64,000 bases of DNA, from positions 18,215,001-18,279,000 of the forward strand of contig JAKSXM010000002.1 of assembly GCA_022575985.1 (NCBI GenBank), read 5' to 3'. The DNA comes from Anagrus nilaparvatae (lineage: Eukaryota; Arthropoda; Insecta; Hymenoptera; Mymaridae). Made by a program: the position numbers and the translations under genes. The notes beneath the pieces were generated by a model. It worked only from the letters and a program-made list of their open reading frames with translations, ran no database searches and was not told where the DNA came from. Shown one piece after another: positions 44,791-57,000 of the stretch (its first letter is position 1; every line of letters begins with the position of its first letter).

Positions 44791-45264
44791 ATTTGATAAT
44801 ACCATTTAAATATGCGTATATGAAAACTCTAAATTTAGCAGCAATTAGTTTATCAGGCCCAACTTGGGCCCAACGTTACGCAGTTATTCTATTGTCATTC
44901 CTTTAAATTTGTAAAAAAAAGAAGAAAAAAGATTAAAAATATTTAAGGATTCAATTAAATTAAAAAATAAAATATTTGCATTTGCTTTAATTCCTGCAGA
45001 AATTAAAACATATGAACAAGAAATTTCTAAAACTCAAATATTTAGAAATTTATTTCAATCAGTAAAGTTTTTTTAACATGAAAGAATTTCCTACATTTTT
45101 AGCTGACACTAATAATTCAAGTAAGTTTAGAACACTATAAATTTTTTAATAAATTTTAGAAATATTCAATTTGCCAAATATACAAAATATTAAAATTAAC
45201 ATCGGATTTGATAAAATTAAAATTTTTAACTCGTTAAGAATCTTTTATCTCAAAAATAATAAAT

Positions 45265-47180
45265 AATTACAATACTATTTATTTCTATAGTGGGCAATAA
45301 TTTATTAATTACACAGCTGCACAAAAAAAAAGTTCTGATCCTGTAACTAGACCTACCTACAGGTAAGTTTTTCGATGTCCTAAAACCGAATCTGAAGTCA
45401 GAATTTACCCTACACCCTCAGATTTTGCCCCAGCTATCCCCAGCCACCCTCTAAACCGCCCAAAAAGCAAATATTTTATTAAGTCTAAAAGTTAAAAATA
45501 AAAGTACTTACGTTACGTATTTTGGTATCCTAAAACCGAATATGAACTCAGAATTTAGCCTACACCATCAGATTTTGCCCCAGATAGCCCCAGTCACCCT
45601 CTAAACCGCCCCGAAACTCAAATATTTTACTATGTCCAAAAGTTAAAAATAAAAGAACTTTAGTTACGTATTTTGATGTCCTAAAACCGAATCTGAAGTC
45701 AGAATTTAGCCTACACCCTCAGATTTTGCCCCAGCTACCCCCAACCAGCCTCTAAACCGCCCCAAAAATCAAATATTTTACTATGTCCAAAAGTTAAAAA
45801 TAAAAGAACTTCAGTTACGTATTTTGATGTCCTAAAACCGAATCTGAAGTCAGAATTTAGCCTACACCCTTAGATTTTGCCCCAGCTACCCCCAACCAGC
45901 CTCTAAAACGCCCCAAAAATCAAATATTTTACTATGTCCAAAAGTTAAAAATAAAAGAACTTCAGTTACGTATTTTGATGTCCTAAAGCCTATACCATCA
46001 GATTTTTCCCCAGATAGCCTCAGTCACCCTCTAAACCGCCCCAGAGGGTGAATATTTTACTTTGTGCAAAAGTTATAAATTAAAGTATCTTTTTTCCGTT
46101 TTTTGATGTTCTAAAAACGAATTTTAAGTCAGAATTTATCCGTCATCCATAGTTTTTGTCCCAGCTAGTTACCCTCTAAAGTCCACCAGAAGAAGGTTAG
46201 TTAATTGCTTTAGAATATTACAGCGATATCAGGATGGTGCTAAGAACTTTTGTTAGAAACATTAAGCACCTACGAGCATATATGATTACGTATGTTTACG
46301 TTACTTAACTTTTCTCTGGTGGGTTTTAGAGTGTAACTAGGGTAGCTGGGACAAAAAATAAAGGTTATAGGTAAATCCTAACTTAAAATTCGTTTTTAGA
46401 ACATCAAAATACGTAACCAAGGTATTTTAATTTATAGCATTTGCGCAAAGTAAAATATTCACCCTCTGGGGCAGTTTAGAGGATGATTGGGGTACCTGGG
46501 GCAAAAAATAAGGGTGATAGGTAAATTTTGACTTGAAATTCGTTTTTAGAACATCAAAATACGTAAATAAGGTACTATTATTTTTAACTTTCGAACATAG
46601 AAAAATATTTGCTTTTTGGGGCGGTTTAGAGGGTGGCTGGGGGTAGCTGGGGTAAAATCTGAGGGTGTCGGCTGATTTCTGACATCATATTCGGTTTTAA
46701 AACATCAAAATACGTTACTAAGGTACTTTTATTTTTAACTTTTGGACATAGTAAAATATTTGATTTTTGGGGTTGTTTAGAGGGTGGGTGGGGGTAGCTA
46801 GGGCAAAATCTGAGAATGTAGTCTAAATTCTGACTTAAGATTCGGTTTTAAGACATAAAAATACATAACTAAAGTACTTTTATTTTTAACTTTTGGACAT
46901 AGTAAAATATTTGTTTTTTGGGCGGTTTAGAGGGTGGCTGGGGGTAGCTGGGGCAAAATCTGAGGGTGTAGTCTAAATTCTGACTTCATATTCGGTTTTA
47001 GGACATCGAAAGACTTACCTGTAGGTAGGTCTAGTTACAGGATCAGAACTTTTTTTTTTTGTGCAGCTGTGTTATCTTTTTTATTACCCTTTGTAATATT
47101 ATTACCATTTGTAATAAAAATGATAATTAATAAATTATTGCCCACTATAGAAATAAATAGTATTGTCCTTACATACTTAC
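45265..47180. repeat. Outer inverted repeat around the fold-back element
   Basis: ATTTCTATAGTGGGCAATAA just left of the element recurs in reverse at 47125-47165, beyond a ~50-base insertion on the right. The fold-back element probably inserted into the loop of an older palindrome. Confidence 0.7.
45312..47071. mobile_element. Fold-back element made of head-to-head 151-bp arrays
   Basis: The ends CACAGCTGCAC...GTGCAGCTGTG are flanked by TTA on both sides (45309-45311, 47072-47074). The next ~50 bases (GTTCTGATCCTGTAACTAGA, CCTACCTACAGG) are inverted at both ends. The left half has about five direct units of 150-152 bases (starting points 45374, 45524, 45674, 45825, 45977) with CTAAAACCGAATCTGAAGTC and GATTTTGCCCCAGCTA. 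The right half has the same units inverted. No ORF. CACNG ends plus a 3-bp duplication suggest a CMC-like element. A partial copy is at 14890-15208. Confidence 0.88.
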
Positions 47181-50100
47181 AAATAATAATTTTTATTATT
47201 ATTCTAGATTTAGAAGCATCAGCACATTCGGATCATATTTCTTACTTGATTTTAACGCACAGCTGATAATCTTTTCAATGAGCTTACATGTTACTGAAGT
47301 GCTTAGATTTTAAAATCTTCAAAATAAACAAACTACTATAAAAAATTAAGGTTTTTTTATTTTTAATTCCATAAAAATGTTTAATCGCTAATAAAAGACA
47401 ATAATAAAACATAATTAAAAAAAAAAAAATTGAATACCTCAACCTGAAACATAAGAATTTGTATAATAAAATTAAACATAAAAAACTTTATTAGCAATTA
47501 AATTAATAATGCAGAATATGCCCTTATAAAGTTTAAAGTACGTATAAATATGCATATTTTGATTATTATTAATATTGAATTTCAGCTCATTATTACAATT
47601 TATGTTTTCAATATAATATTTTTAGCTTATTATTATTATTATTATGTTTCTTTCTTACTTTTGACATTATTAAGTTATCTAACTCTTAAGTTGAATAACT
47701 CCCAACTACACTATATAAATTTTAAAATTTACCAGATTTAATATCGAATTTTAATCTGATATAGAAATGGCTACAGCAATAATAAAGAATTCAATCAATC
47801 GTTAAATTTTAATTTATATAATTTTTTCCAAGCTTTAGCAGCTTCTAAAATACAAGTAATTTAATGAATACGTAATTTAAGTAAAGTAGTAATTTAATTT
47901 AAACGTTAACGTTAATATTTTTGTTATTATTAATCAATTAAAAGAAAAAATAAAATTCTAAAACATATGTTAATATATTTAAATACGTTTATATATATCA
48001 TATAAAAATCTTTTCTTTAGTGAGAAAGTAACACGCCATCTATATGTTAAAATAAATACTAAAATTTACTAAGAGTTATATAAGCTAAGAGAAAGTAGGT
48101 ATCGAGTTTTAGAAGATTTAAATTATATTTCATTGCACTTGATGCAATTTGATACAATATTTTAAAATATTTTATGAAGATTAATAATTATTTCAACAAA
48201 AAAAACTTTTTTAAATTATTTAAATTCATAAAAGTTCGAAATATTTCAGTTAGAAAGAAAGACAAAGATAAATTTTTGTAAAGACAAATGATTTTAATTT
48301 TTGTAAGAGGGATTCCAAGCTATTTGGGCTCAAGTTGGACTAAAGAATTATGGAAATCTGCCAAAAATTTTTTTTTCTAATAATAAAATTAAAAAATACA
48401 GCTTTCTGATGCCAAAATTAATGAATCATCTTAAAATTTTATTCTTTAACAAATATTCCTAAATAATGTGTACTTCTTCCATTTTATAAAACAATAAAAA
48501 AGTTCCAGAAAGCAAGCTTATTTACTTAATTTTTTAAATTTCTACTATGCAAAATTTTGATTACAAGATAAAATCCCTTACAATAAAATTTATTTTTGCA
48601 ATAAAAAAATATAATTCTAAAATTTTCTAAGTTTAAGCTTAACTATAATCTAAAGTTTATCGGATTACGTTTTTTTTTTATCAAAAACCTTATACATACA
48701 GGTTTTATACTAATCTGACATGAAATTTCTATATCTAAAAAAAACGAAAAGTTACAATTAAAAGCATAATAATAAATAAGGTAGTTAAAATCAGCTTATA
48801 ATATTGTTAATTAATTTAATATTTTTGACATTTAATACTTTTGACATGATATAAAATATTATGTTTAACAAAGGGTATATTATCTCTATAAACTCCTTGT
48901 AATCCATGAGATCATTATATTAATTAGTATGCGTGTGTGTTCTGAATGCAATATACATAATCTGATAATTGCTTAATAAATAATTGCTATTTCAAGCTTC
49001 TGGAACCCGTTAAAGTTATCCTAAGCACTGAGTATGATGTTTTTTGGTAAATAGATTATGAAAATGCTAGTCATCTTACCAGAAAATTATCAGTTTTTCC
49101 ACTTTAGCCCATTCTAGAGCACTTTTGGCAGTTTTTAGCATTACGAGTTCTGGTAACCAAAAAATTACTCCTGACAACTAGAAAATATGTTTTTTAATGC
49201 CTAGATTACAGATTAATAACATGCAATTCTGTAAACTTCATTGCAAATATTATAACTGCCATAAACTTAAGTTTCAAAGGTCTCTTTTCTTGGAATCCAA
49301 CATGCACACAGGTATTATGAGGGCCAACTGGACTAATTAAGTATCAAGGGGGCAAAAATCTTTGTTCTAGCATACTCGCCTGGGAAGGCAAAAATATTAT
49401 TTTTTAAAATGATATTTTTCAGATTTATAAGTATGAAGTAAATTTGATTGTTGAAACAATTTTCTGCTTAAAAAAAACTGCATGTGCTATGATAACTGTG
49501 GTGAAATTCAAAGCAGCCAAAAGCACCTTAAAAGTTAAACTTTGAAATTAAACTTTGTAATTAAGTCAAAAATTACAATTTTTGCAGCAATTTAAAAATT
49601 GGTCATTTTTGGCCAAATATGTTCTTTTGGTTTACTGACTATAACGGTAAGAGAATTACTGACAAAAAAATACGGTTTACGGGGGTCAAAAGGTGGTAAA
49701 TACTAAAAAAAATGAGTAATTTTTGATATAGGAAAATAATTGAATTTTAAATTAAAATTTTTAATGTTAGTTTTCAGTATTTTTGAATTTAAGGGTTCCT
49801 AAAGTAGGCATAATTATTTTTTGACTTTTGTATGTGAAAAAGATATCAAAGACGAATTTTTTAAGACATGTAGATCTATTTTGGTACTAAGGAACCAGAG
49901 ATGAATTTTTGGCAGAATTTTTGAAAAACAGAAAGAAAAAAAAACAGGTTTTTGTCCCCCCCTGCCCCATAAAGTGCAGCTGGGGGCAAAATTACAACGG
50001 AGAACTTATTATTTTTTTATGCATAAGCAATCTGTAAAAGCTTTTAGATATCATTCTGGTGCACATTTTCCCCTAATATTCCGGGATGTTCTTTATTTAG

Positions 50101-50709
50101 GTGTCATTTAAACAATTTTGAACATTCAAAGAGGTAGAAACGTGTCAAAGAGCAAAGCGTATCTTTTGCATATATAAAAAGGTAAAAAAGTTGTCTTTTA
50201 TATTACTCACTTGATGAATATTACAAGTCACAGTGTAAAACATTTATTATTCAAAAAAATTATTATTATGGAGTGCATTAATTTGATAAGAAAAAAATGA
50301 AAAAAAGGCGTGTACACATAAAATGTATAATATAAAATTCAGAAGAAAAACTTTTTTGGCACTAACTTTTTTATATTCTGAATATGAAGTAATACAACTT
50401 TTAAAATAAATATTACTTTTATATCTAACGTGTCGTATTTAATATTTTAATTGATTAAACCTCGAGGCAAGGGAAAATGCCTTCTTCTGCACGTCAGACA
50501 CTTTCGTTTTGTTTGTCCACATCCTCTTGTAAGTCCTTTACTAATGTTTATTTCTATTTTATTTATCTCTATTTGCCGTCTCAGTTACAGATTGATAATT
50601 AATTATGCAGACTTGGGTTTTAAATTATTTGATATTTTATTACTAGGCAAAAATATTTATTTTTTTATTTAATTATACATTATTTTTACAAAGAAATTAT
50701 TAGATTTAT
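47181..50709. other. 3.5-kb AT-rich stretch without a supported gene
   Basis: No coding region or clear transposon. 49540-49700 is related to 20900-21060 in Toll intron 2 (CAGCAATTTAAAAATT, TTTACTGACTATA), so part of it is dispersed repeat. 47550-47741 has a hydrophobic open frame that is only AT-rich low complexity. A G/C patch at 49955-49990 has CCCCCCCTGCCCC. Confidence 0.5.
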
Positions 50710-51174
50710 TTAATAATATGGCATCGGTTGTCCACAGGTTCCTTCGGTTTCTTTTCCATATTCAAAATTTCCATTACAGTGTAAATTATTACAGCAATCT
50801 TTATCTAAACGACACTGTACAAAAAATTAATTATATTTATTATAACAGGATCAAGTCCCAAAATAGTAAATTTAGATTACAAATTGTAGTAATTATTAAG
50901 AAAAAATATAATTATCAGAGATTATCATGCTAATTAAAATTTAATTTATAAAAAGAAGTCAAAGAATTAATAATAATATAATCTAAATAAAAGTTATATT
51001 AAAATAAGATAAGAATCAATGAATAGTGTTTTATACAGCCTACTTAATATAATTATCTCATAGTATACTTACAGCATGACCATTTCCAAAACAAGCATTT
51101 GTCTCGGCATTTATAAATTCAACGTACATAAGTGCCGCGATAAATAAAAAAGTCAAAAATTTTAATTTGTACAT
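50710..51174 (-). CDS. Secreted inhibitor-cystine-knot (knottin) peptide, two exons
   Basis: Minus-strand exon 1 is 51174-51073 (34 codons) and exon 2 is 50814-50710 (34 codons plus TAA). The donor is GTAAGTATAC and the acceptor TTTTTTGTACAG, with a phase 0 intron of 258 bases. The 68-residue precursor has a typical signal peptide (MYKLKFLTFLFIAALMYVEF, cleavage near INA) and a ~44-residue mature region with exactly six cysteines in the pattern C-x6-C-x5-C-C-x4-C-x13-C. That spacing is the classical knottin/ICK framework of spider and assassin-bug venom peptides and of non-venom insect knottins. One cysteine is in exon 1 and five are in exon 2, as is common when an intron splits signal and knot. 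TATA-like CTATAAATAT lies ~75 bases upstream of the ATG, and AATAAA lies ~45 bases after the stop. Whether it is a venom component, antimicrobial, amylase inhibitor or signalling peptide cannot be told from sequence. No paralogue was seen in the window. Confidence 0.82.
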
Positions 51175-51246
51175 TTTTAATAAAAGAAATTGTTACAAAT
51201 AAGAAAAATTTTTTTTCAAACTAAATATTTTTGGGAAACTTGACTC

Positions 51247-51256
51247 GATATTTATA
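51247..51256 (-). promoter_or_regulatory. TATA-like box upstream of the knottin gene
   Basis: CTATAAATAT on the minus strand, 73-82 bases before the ATG. A start site 25-30 bases downstream would leave a 5' UTR of about 45 bases. Position and match are reasonable, but the region is AT-rich, so chance is possible. Confidence 0.35.
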
Positions 51257-51697
51257 GGAGAAACAAGTTAATAAAATTATATATACGTGTCACGTTGAAT
51301 TTCACGATTATTTTCTGATTATCAAAAAAACGCATTTGTCATAAAATTAAGAATCGTATTTTGTATACCAATAAAAAAGGATAAAACCAGAATTAAAATA
51401 TAACAATTAAATTTTATCTATACGCAAAATGTAATCACGTATTCATAAATGAAATTTAATCTATTATAATCCAAACATTTTAGCTATTAAATTTATTGAA
51501 TCTCAACTAATTTAAAATACAAAAATATTAATAATCAATAAAATTTTGAATAATTATCTAAAAATTATTTTTATTTTTATTTTTCTAAAGTAACTGTGTC
51601 CAAAAACATTAATAATATTCAATTTTCAACTGTTTCAAGGCTATTAAAATAATTACAAACAACGGTTTTATTTACTTGTAATTAAATTAGAAAATAT

Positions 51698-51775
51698 TTA
51701 TTTTCTCTTTTTAAAGTATCCATTTTGTTCCCTCCCCCTACTTTTAGCTGCTTCTTCCGCTTCTAAATATTCCTC
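51698..51775 (-). CDS. Candidate terminal exon of an unrecognised minus-strand gene
   Basis: A short minus-strand frame encodes EEYLEAEEAAKSRGREQNG and ends FKKRK, then TAA. The base composition is clearly richer in G and C than the surroundings. An AG lies at its 5' edge (ATAAGAG). An AATAAA lies 25 bases after the stop (reverse of 51667-51672). These are the marks of a last exon with a charged C-terminus. I found no upstream exon, and a stop lies immediately before it in frame, so it depends entirely on splicing. Confidence 0.25.
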   Translation of the reverse strand, partial: EEYLEAEEAAKSRGREQNGYFKKRK

Positions 51776-51979
51776 TTATGAACACTTGCATCCAATAACT
51801 AGAATTTTTTGAAGATATTATAGAATTTCGTTTTACTCTATGATTATACGTAATTTTAGTTATACAAATTTATAAGTATGGAAGAAATGAGCCTGTTTCC
51901 CCTTACCTCAAATTTCCAATTACCCCCCACGGAAAATTCTCACCCTAGAAAATATCCAAAATTAAGAAGAAAAAAACCT

Positions 51980-52260
51980 ATAACTGGTTTGTGTTTTTAC
52001 ACAAACAACGATCATGGAACATGTTCACTGAATTTCCGGTATATCTCTTTATATCTCCACAGATCTTTTTTGATCTTTTTTTATCTTTAGAGATCAAAAG
52101 TGATCTCTGGAGGTCTAAAGAGATCTAAATAGATAGAAAAATTGGCGAAATATCTTTAAACCCCGCAGATCACTTTTGATCTCTGGAGATATCTTTTGAT
52201 CGGGAAAATCTAATTTTAACAAAATATCTATGAACTTAAAAGCGAAATACCGAAGCCATA
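51980..52260 (-). repeat. Short-TIR fragment joined to a GATCTC-type palindrome block
   Basis: 51980-52035 is the reversed right end of the catgttccatg family (ATCATGGAACATGTTCAC). 52040-52205 carries AGATCAAAAGTGATCTCTGG and GATCACTTTTGATCTCTGG, as at 29095-29330 and 30915-31120. This is a third locus of the GATCTC family, truncated. Confidence 0.65.
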
Positions 52261-52639
52261 TTTACAAGTTAATCCGAAAGTTTAAATTTATAAAATGAAA
52301 ATATTTATTAGAGATATATATTTTAATTATACTTTAAAATGACTTATCTGCTGCTTATGTTATTGAACATTGTAAGAAACAAAATTATTAATATTAATTT
52401 TGGAACAAAATCGCAAATTCTGTAGCTTGCAGGCAGGAATTTTTTTTGAAAATTTTGGAATGCAATAATATTAATTTTTCAATAAAATCTTTTACTTTAA
52501 TAGTTTAGTTGTATCATAATTAGAGAACTTAAAGTTGAAATTGATAAAATTGAAATTCTTAGCTGTATTTTATTCAAATAAAAATCGCTAACATAAATTT
52601 AATAAGGTAAATAGTAAACTGCTATTTTATTTTTCAAAA

Positions 52640-53940
52640 ATAGATTTAAATTTATTTCACTGCGTATTTCCCTCAGTCTTATATAAACTGAGAATCGCAA
52701 TTTACTTACGCGAAGGAAAAGTTAACAGCAGCCCTCTATCGAATAAAAGATGAACTATGTTTTATATAGAATTTAAAAAAAGTAGTAAACTCATTATGCT
52801 ATCGAGTTAATTCCATTAATAATTTTAAATACTTTATAAATTTTTTTGCTTGAAAATAACTTCTATAATCTACATTTTGCCTTCGAATTGTTGAAAATTC
52901 GAAGTGAAAAATATTTTAAGCTAGTGTAAATAATTAATTAGTATTTGTTTCCCGATTGTTTCCTATATTTAGTTTTATTTTTTTAAGACTTTAAAAATTT
53001 TTCTGGTTTTTATAGATTTTTGTTTTCAAAATATTGCAATAAATTTTAGCAACTTAAGAAAATTTTTGCAAAAAAAAAAATTAATGAAACAAAAATATTT
53101 TTATTACTTAATAAAACTTTATTTTTGTTTTCTTACACCTTATTCAAATTTTACAGAAAAAATTTTAAAAGGAAATAGTTAGGCAAAATATTTCAGTTAT
53201 AAAATAACAAAGAAATCACAGAAATAAATATTTCTTGAATTTTCAATCAATCTTGATTTTAATATTCTTGATTTACACATCACATTTGATAACAATTGGG
53301 GCTTTGGAGAGTAAAAAATGCTGAAATATGTAAAAAATATTCATATTGATTGCTTTTGATCACATATTTGATCATCAATCACACACTAGAGTACAACCCT
53401 TTTCTAGAATTTCTTATTATCTCATCAAAATTCTGACGTATTGAAAAATATAAAGTACAAAGCAGATGAATTTTTGAAATCTTTAATTGTCGGGAATAAT
53501 TTTAAGGGTCAGTACTTTAGACTTTTTACCTCTAAGATAAAAATGTGTATTTGGAGGAAAAATATTATGAAATAAATTTTTTAAATTCACTTAGTCCCAT
53601 TCCTGGTTGGTAAAATGTTCACAAAACGCAAAATTCATAAAAAAATTCTTCCTAATCATATTTATTTTTTTTTTGAGTTTTTTTTTTGCATTATAATACT
53701 TTTAAAAGTAAAATAAGAAAAATTACCTTTTTTTAAAAACACTGTTACGTATCCTGAGGTTTAATCGGGATACGTAATCAAAAATAATAAACCTCAATAA
53801 AGAACCAAAAATCAAAAAAAGATCTTGAAAAGCTGAAATTAGTGAAAAAGATTATTTTTAGTTACACTTTCGGAAAAAAGTGACTAATTGCTTTCAATTT
53901 TTTAGTGTGTTTTAGGCCTAGTGGATATGAAAATTCAAAA
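52640..53940 (+). repeat. ~1.2-kb dispersed repeat, copy 1
   Basis: Matches 61215-62320 in the same orientation. Examples are ATAAACTGAGAATCGCAATT, GTTAACAGCAGCCCTCTAT, AAAGATGAACTATGTTTTAT, CATTCCTGGTTGGTAAAATG and CACAAAACGCAAAATTCATA. Identity is perhaps 80-85 percent by eye, with indels. No open frame or terminal repeats were recognised. Confidence 0.75.
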
Positions 53941-54166
53941 AAGTTTGACTGAAAAAAGACACTAAATATTCACACTATTTTTGCAACCTCATTAATTTTT
54001 TACTGGAAAGATTTTCACCAAATTTTTTTTTGCAAAATTTTTGTCACAGCGTGCGTTTTTCAGAATTAAGAAAAAAAATTTGTTTATATAGCTGTAATAC
54101 CCACAGAAAGTAATTTGTGAGTAAAATTACAATTTACACTTGGAGAACAATAAATTCATATAATTT

Positions 54167-54243
54167 CTTTTTTGCCCTCCTGGGCGTAAAACTCGTGCGT
54201 AAAGAATTTTCTGAACTCGTTCTACGCCTAGGGGGGCAAAAAA
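54167..54243. repeat. GC-rich hairpin
   Basis: TTTTTTGCCCTCCTGGGCGT and ACGCCTAGGGGGGCAAAAAA face each other with a 25-base loop. The surrounding 54150-54360 is GC-richer, with GTGCTAGTGCTCACGCTAGT. It is probably a small repeat. The minus-strand open frame across it looks accidental. Confidence 0.5.
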
Positions 54244-54863
54244 TAGTGTAAGCACCATGGGCGAAATACTTTAGACACGAGCGTGAACACAAATCAATCG
54301 TGCCCGGCTTCGCCAAGCACTCGTGCTAGTGCTCACGCTAGTGCCGAAACTTTTACGCCCTTGATACTTAATATACTATTTTCACCAATAAGATTTCAGC
54401 TTTCCCAGGACGTTTTTTTCTTATTAGGCAAGAATTGTTTTATTTAAATCAGTTGTAAACGAAAGACTGTACTTGAAAAATTCACTAAAAGTAAACTTCC
54501 TCCTCTCTTATTACCTTCATGTTATTTTTACAAAAATTTTAAACAGTTACAATCTGCGAATTTTTAGTAACTAATTGCTGCAAGCACTTAAGATAAATAG
54601 TATCAGTAACTGATTTATTTCTGTAAGTATTCTTTTTTTCTTTAATTTTAAATTTGTGCTTGTTTAAGTGATTCAAACTTTTTTTAATGTCTTAATAATT
54701 AACTTGAATGAAATTTATTTGATATTTAAAATAAAAATTATAATTTTAAATTTTATATTGCCAAATTTTTGTTGAATTTATTGAATATTATAGTTTATAT
54801 AACTAATTACTAAACTTACTATTCTTTTTTCAATTAGAAAATTATTAGCGAATCCGTATAAAG

Positions 54864-56337
54864 ATGAAATTGAGAAACAGGAGCTTCAAATCCAAAAACT
54901 TGGCCAAAGAGAAAATAGTCTCTAAGTCGGAACCAAAGTCAAATTTCGAAGTTGTAAGTTAAAAATATTTATTAATTATTTGAAAATTAAAAAAAATTTT
55001 GAAATCGTAAAACTTAGTTTTGAATAGTGAAATTCAGAAAAACGTTACAATTTAAATTATAACTAGGTTGTTTTAATATTGTATCGCTTACTAAATTTTT
55101 AAAATACTTTTGATGTTAATTAGAATTTTTGAATAGTTATAGTAGTTTTATATAAAAAAGAAATAATATTTAAACATAAAATAATATAATACGATTTTCT
55201 TATTGGGCATAAACCCTCGCCTAAACCTCTATTATCGTAGTCACTTTTTTTGCTTATAGGTCTATACAAATTTTTAGAAAGTATTTATGTTGTTTGGGTA
55301 GCTGAATACGAATATGATATTTTTTTTTCAAAAATTTTTTTTGGGATCTTCAAAACTCCGAAGTAAAATTTTTAATTTTTGTAAGATCTGTTTTTTGAGC
55401 ACGAACAAAAGAAAGCATGCTTGATTTATTAATTTTTTTAAAATAAACATGGTGTGAAAGAGAATCTTGAGAATACTCTATATCACTACTCCCCATAATA
55501 GTGCATAATGGTGTTGTTTACCTATTCTTTTTTACTGTAAAAAAAAATTTCTCAAAAAATTAAAGAGAAAAAGTTTTCTTTTTGAGGCTCAAAATTAGCA
55601 CTTATTTTTGCCATAAAGTAAAATCATTTAAAAAGGTTTTATGATATTTTTTTCCCAAAGTAACTTCAGCTCATTAGGACAAATTTAGCACTTTATTATG
55701 GCATAATTTTTGTTCGCATCCAGCGAACGTGTTCAGCCAACTTAAGATACGTCACTAATTGTTTTATTTAAAGCTTTCAGACAGTATCTTAGAAGATAAA
55801 ATTTAAAAAATTCAGCTATTTAAAATATTAAATTTTCAAATTTTACAAAATTTTATTAAAATTTCCAATTTTTTCATACAAAATATAATTTATTGTTAAT
55901 TCAAATAAACTATAAGCCTCTAAATAATTATTAAAAATTTTTGCATTTTTAGCTTCCAAAAACATAGTTTCCTTACAAAGTCTGTATCTATGAAAACCAG
56001 AAGCTGTTAAAATTTCAAAGCAATTTACGAAAATCATGCCTTACGAAGCAAGTTTTTTTCTTGAATCTGAATTTTAAATTCGAAATAAAATATTTATCTG
56101 TTTTATATTTTTTAATTTATTGGTAATCTTTTGATTTGTTTAATGTTTTCTGATAATTTATTACGAAATAATATTTAAATTATATTTTTTCATAAATTTT
56201 GAAATGCATTAGAAATTGAATTAATTGTTACAGCAGCTTTAAGTTATTTTTTATTGTTTATTTAAGTTTCAGCCACCGAGGGTCCCACCCCCTTATAAAG
56301 CAAGGATATTCAAAAATCCAGAACTTGAACTTGAAAG
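54864..56337 (+). CDS. First two coding exons of an unrecognised basic protein (partial)
   Basis: Exon 54838-54953 carries ATG at 54864 after the acceptor TTTTTTCAATTAG, and ends with donor GTAAGT. It encodes MKLRNRSFKSKNLAKEKI and more (30 codons). The second exon, 56273-56337, lies between TTTAAGTTTCAG and GTAAGATTT and encodes PPRVPPPYKARIFKNPELEL. It ends in phase 2. I found no convincing continuation before the window end. The protein is rich in Lys, Arg, Ser and Pro, with no signal peptide. A likely 5' UTR donor (TTTATTTCTGTAAGTATTC) lies near 54623. The style (untranslated first exon, tiny exons, basic product) resembles the 37991-44068 gene, but the sequences are not similar. Function unknown. 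Confidence 0.45.
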
Positions 56338-57000
56338 GTAAGATTTTTAAATAAAAAAATATAAATAAGAAATAAAATTTCTTGTATTCCAACTAATAGT
56401 ACATAATTTGGTATTTCACTCTGTACATTGAGCGATTCTTTATATATTCTTCTAAAGACATTTCATTTGCGAGAATATATAAGAATCTTAAGTATATAAC
56501 ATGACCACAAAACAGTGGTTATCATATGTCATTATTTTAATTATAAATAAAATTATGTAATTTAAGTTTAATTTTGATAACAAAAAAAATTTGCCTGGCC
56601 AACTCATCTGTATCTACTTACATAATAAAGAGTCCAAAACTACTGCAATATTATCTCTTCTTCTACTGACCGAATATCCGTTACAACTTATCGGTATATA
56701 CTTTCAATAGCAACAAATATTTATCAAATAATTTACCTTTAAAAAAAGAGACTTTATTTTAAATATCAATGTAAAATAAATTTTGCATATAAAAAATTTA
56801 ATTAATTTTGATTTACATGCTACTGAGGAATAAGGTATGGTTTCCGGCCCCTGCACATTTTCGACATATTTTTGGCTCAATTTGATGGTTTATGTGTTAA
56901 AAAATAAGATTCCAAGGGTTAGTACCCCCCTTCCCCTGCGTTCACCGGGTTTTCCACTCCAAAATTAATATCTCCGGACCGAATCATCGATCGGGGCAAG
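56338..57000. other. Intron or intergenic DNA with a GC-richer end
   Basis: No exon found. 56925-56990 (CCCCCTTCCCCTGCG, TCTCCGGACCGAATCATCGA) is GC-richer and is the target of the hAT MITE that follows. It may be an older repeat. Confidence 0.4.

Noticed and set aside
47550..47741. Small membrane protein
   Set aside because: The hydrophobicity comes from AT-rich codons (Ile, Leu, Tyr, Phe). There is no supporting context.
54134..54316. Minus-strand 60-codon gene
   Set aside because: It spans a GC-rich hairpin and has no splice or start context.
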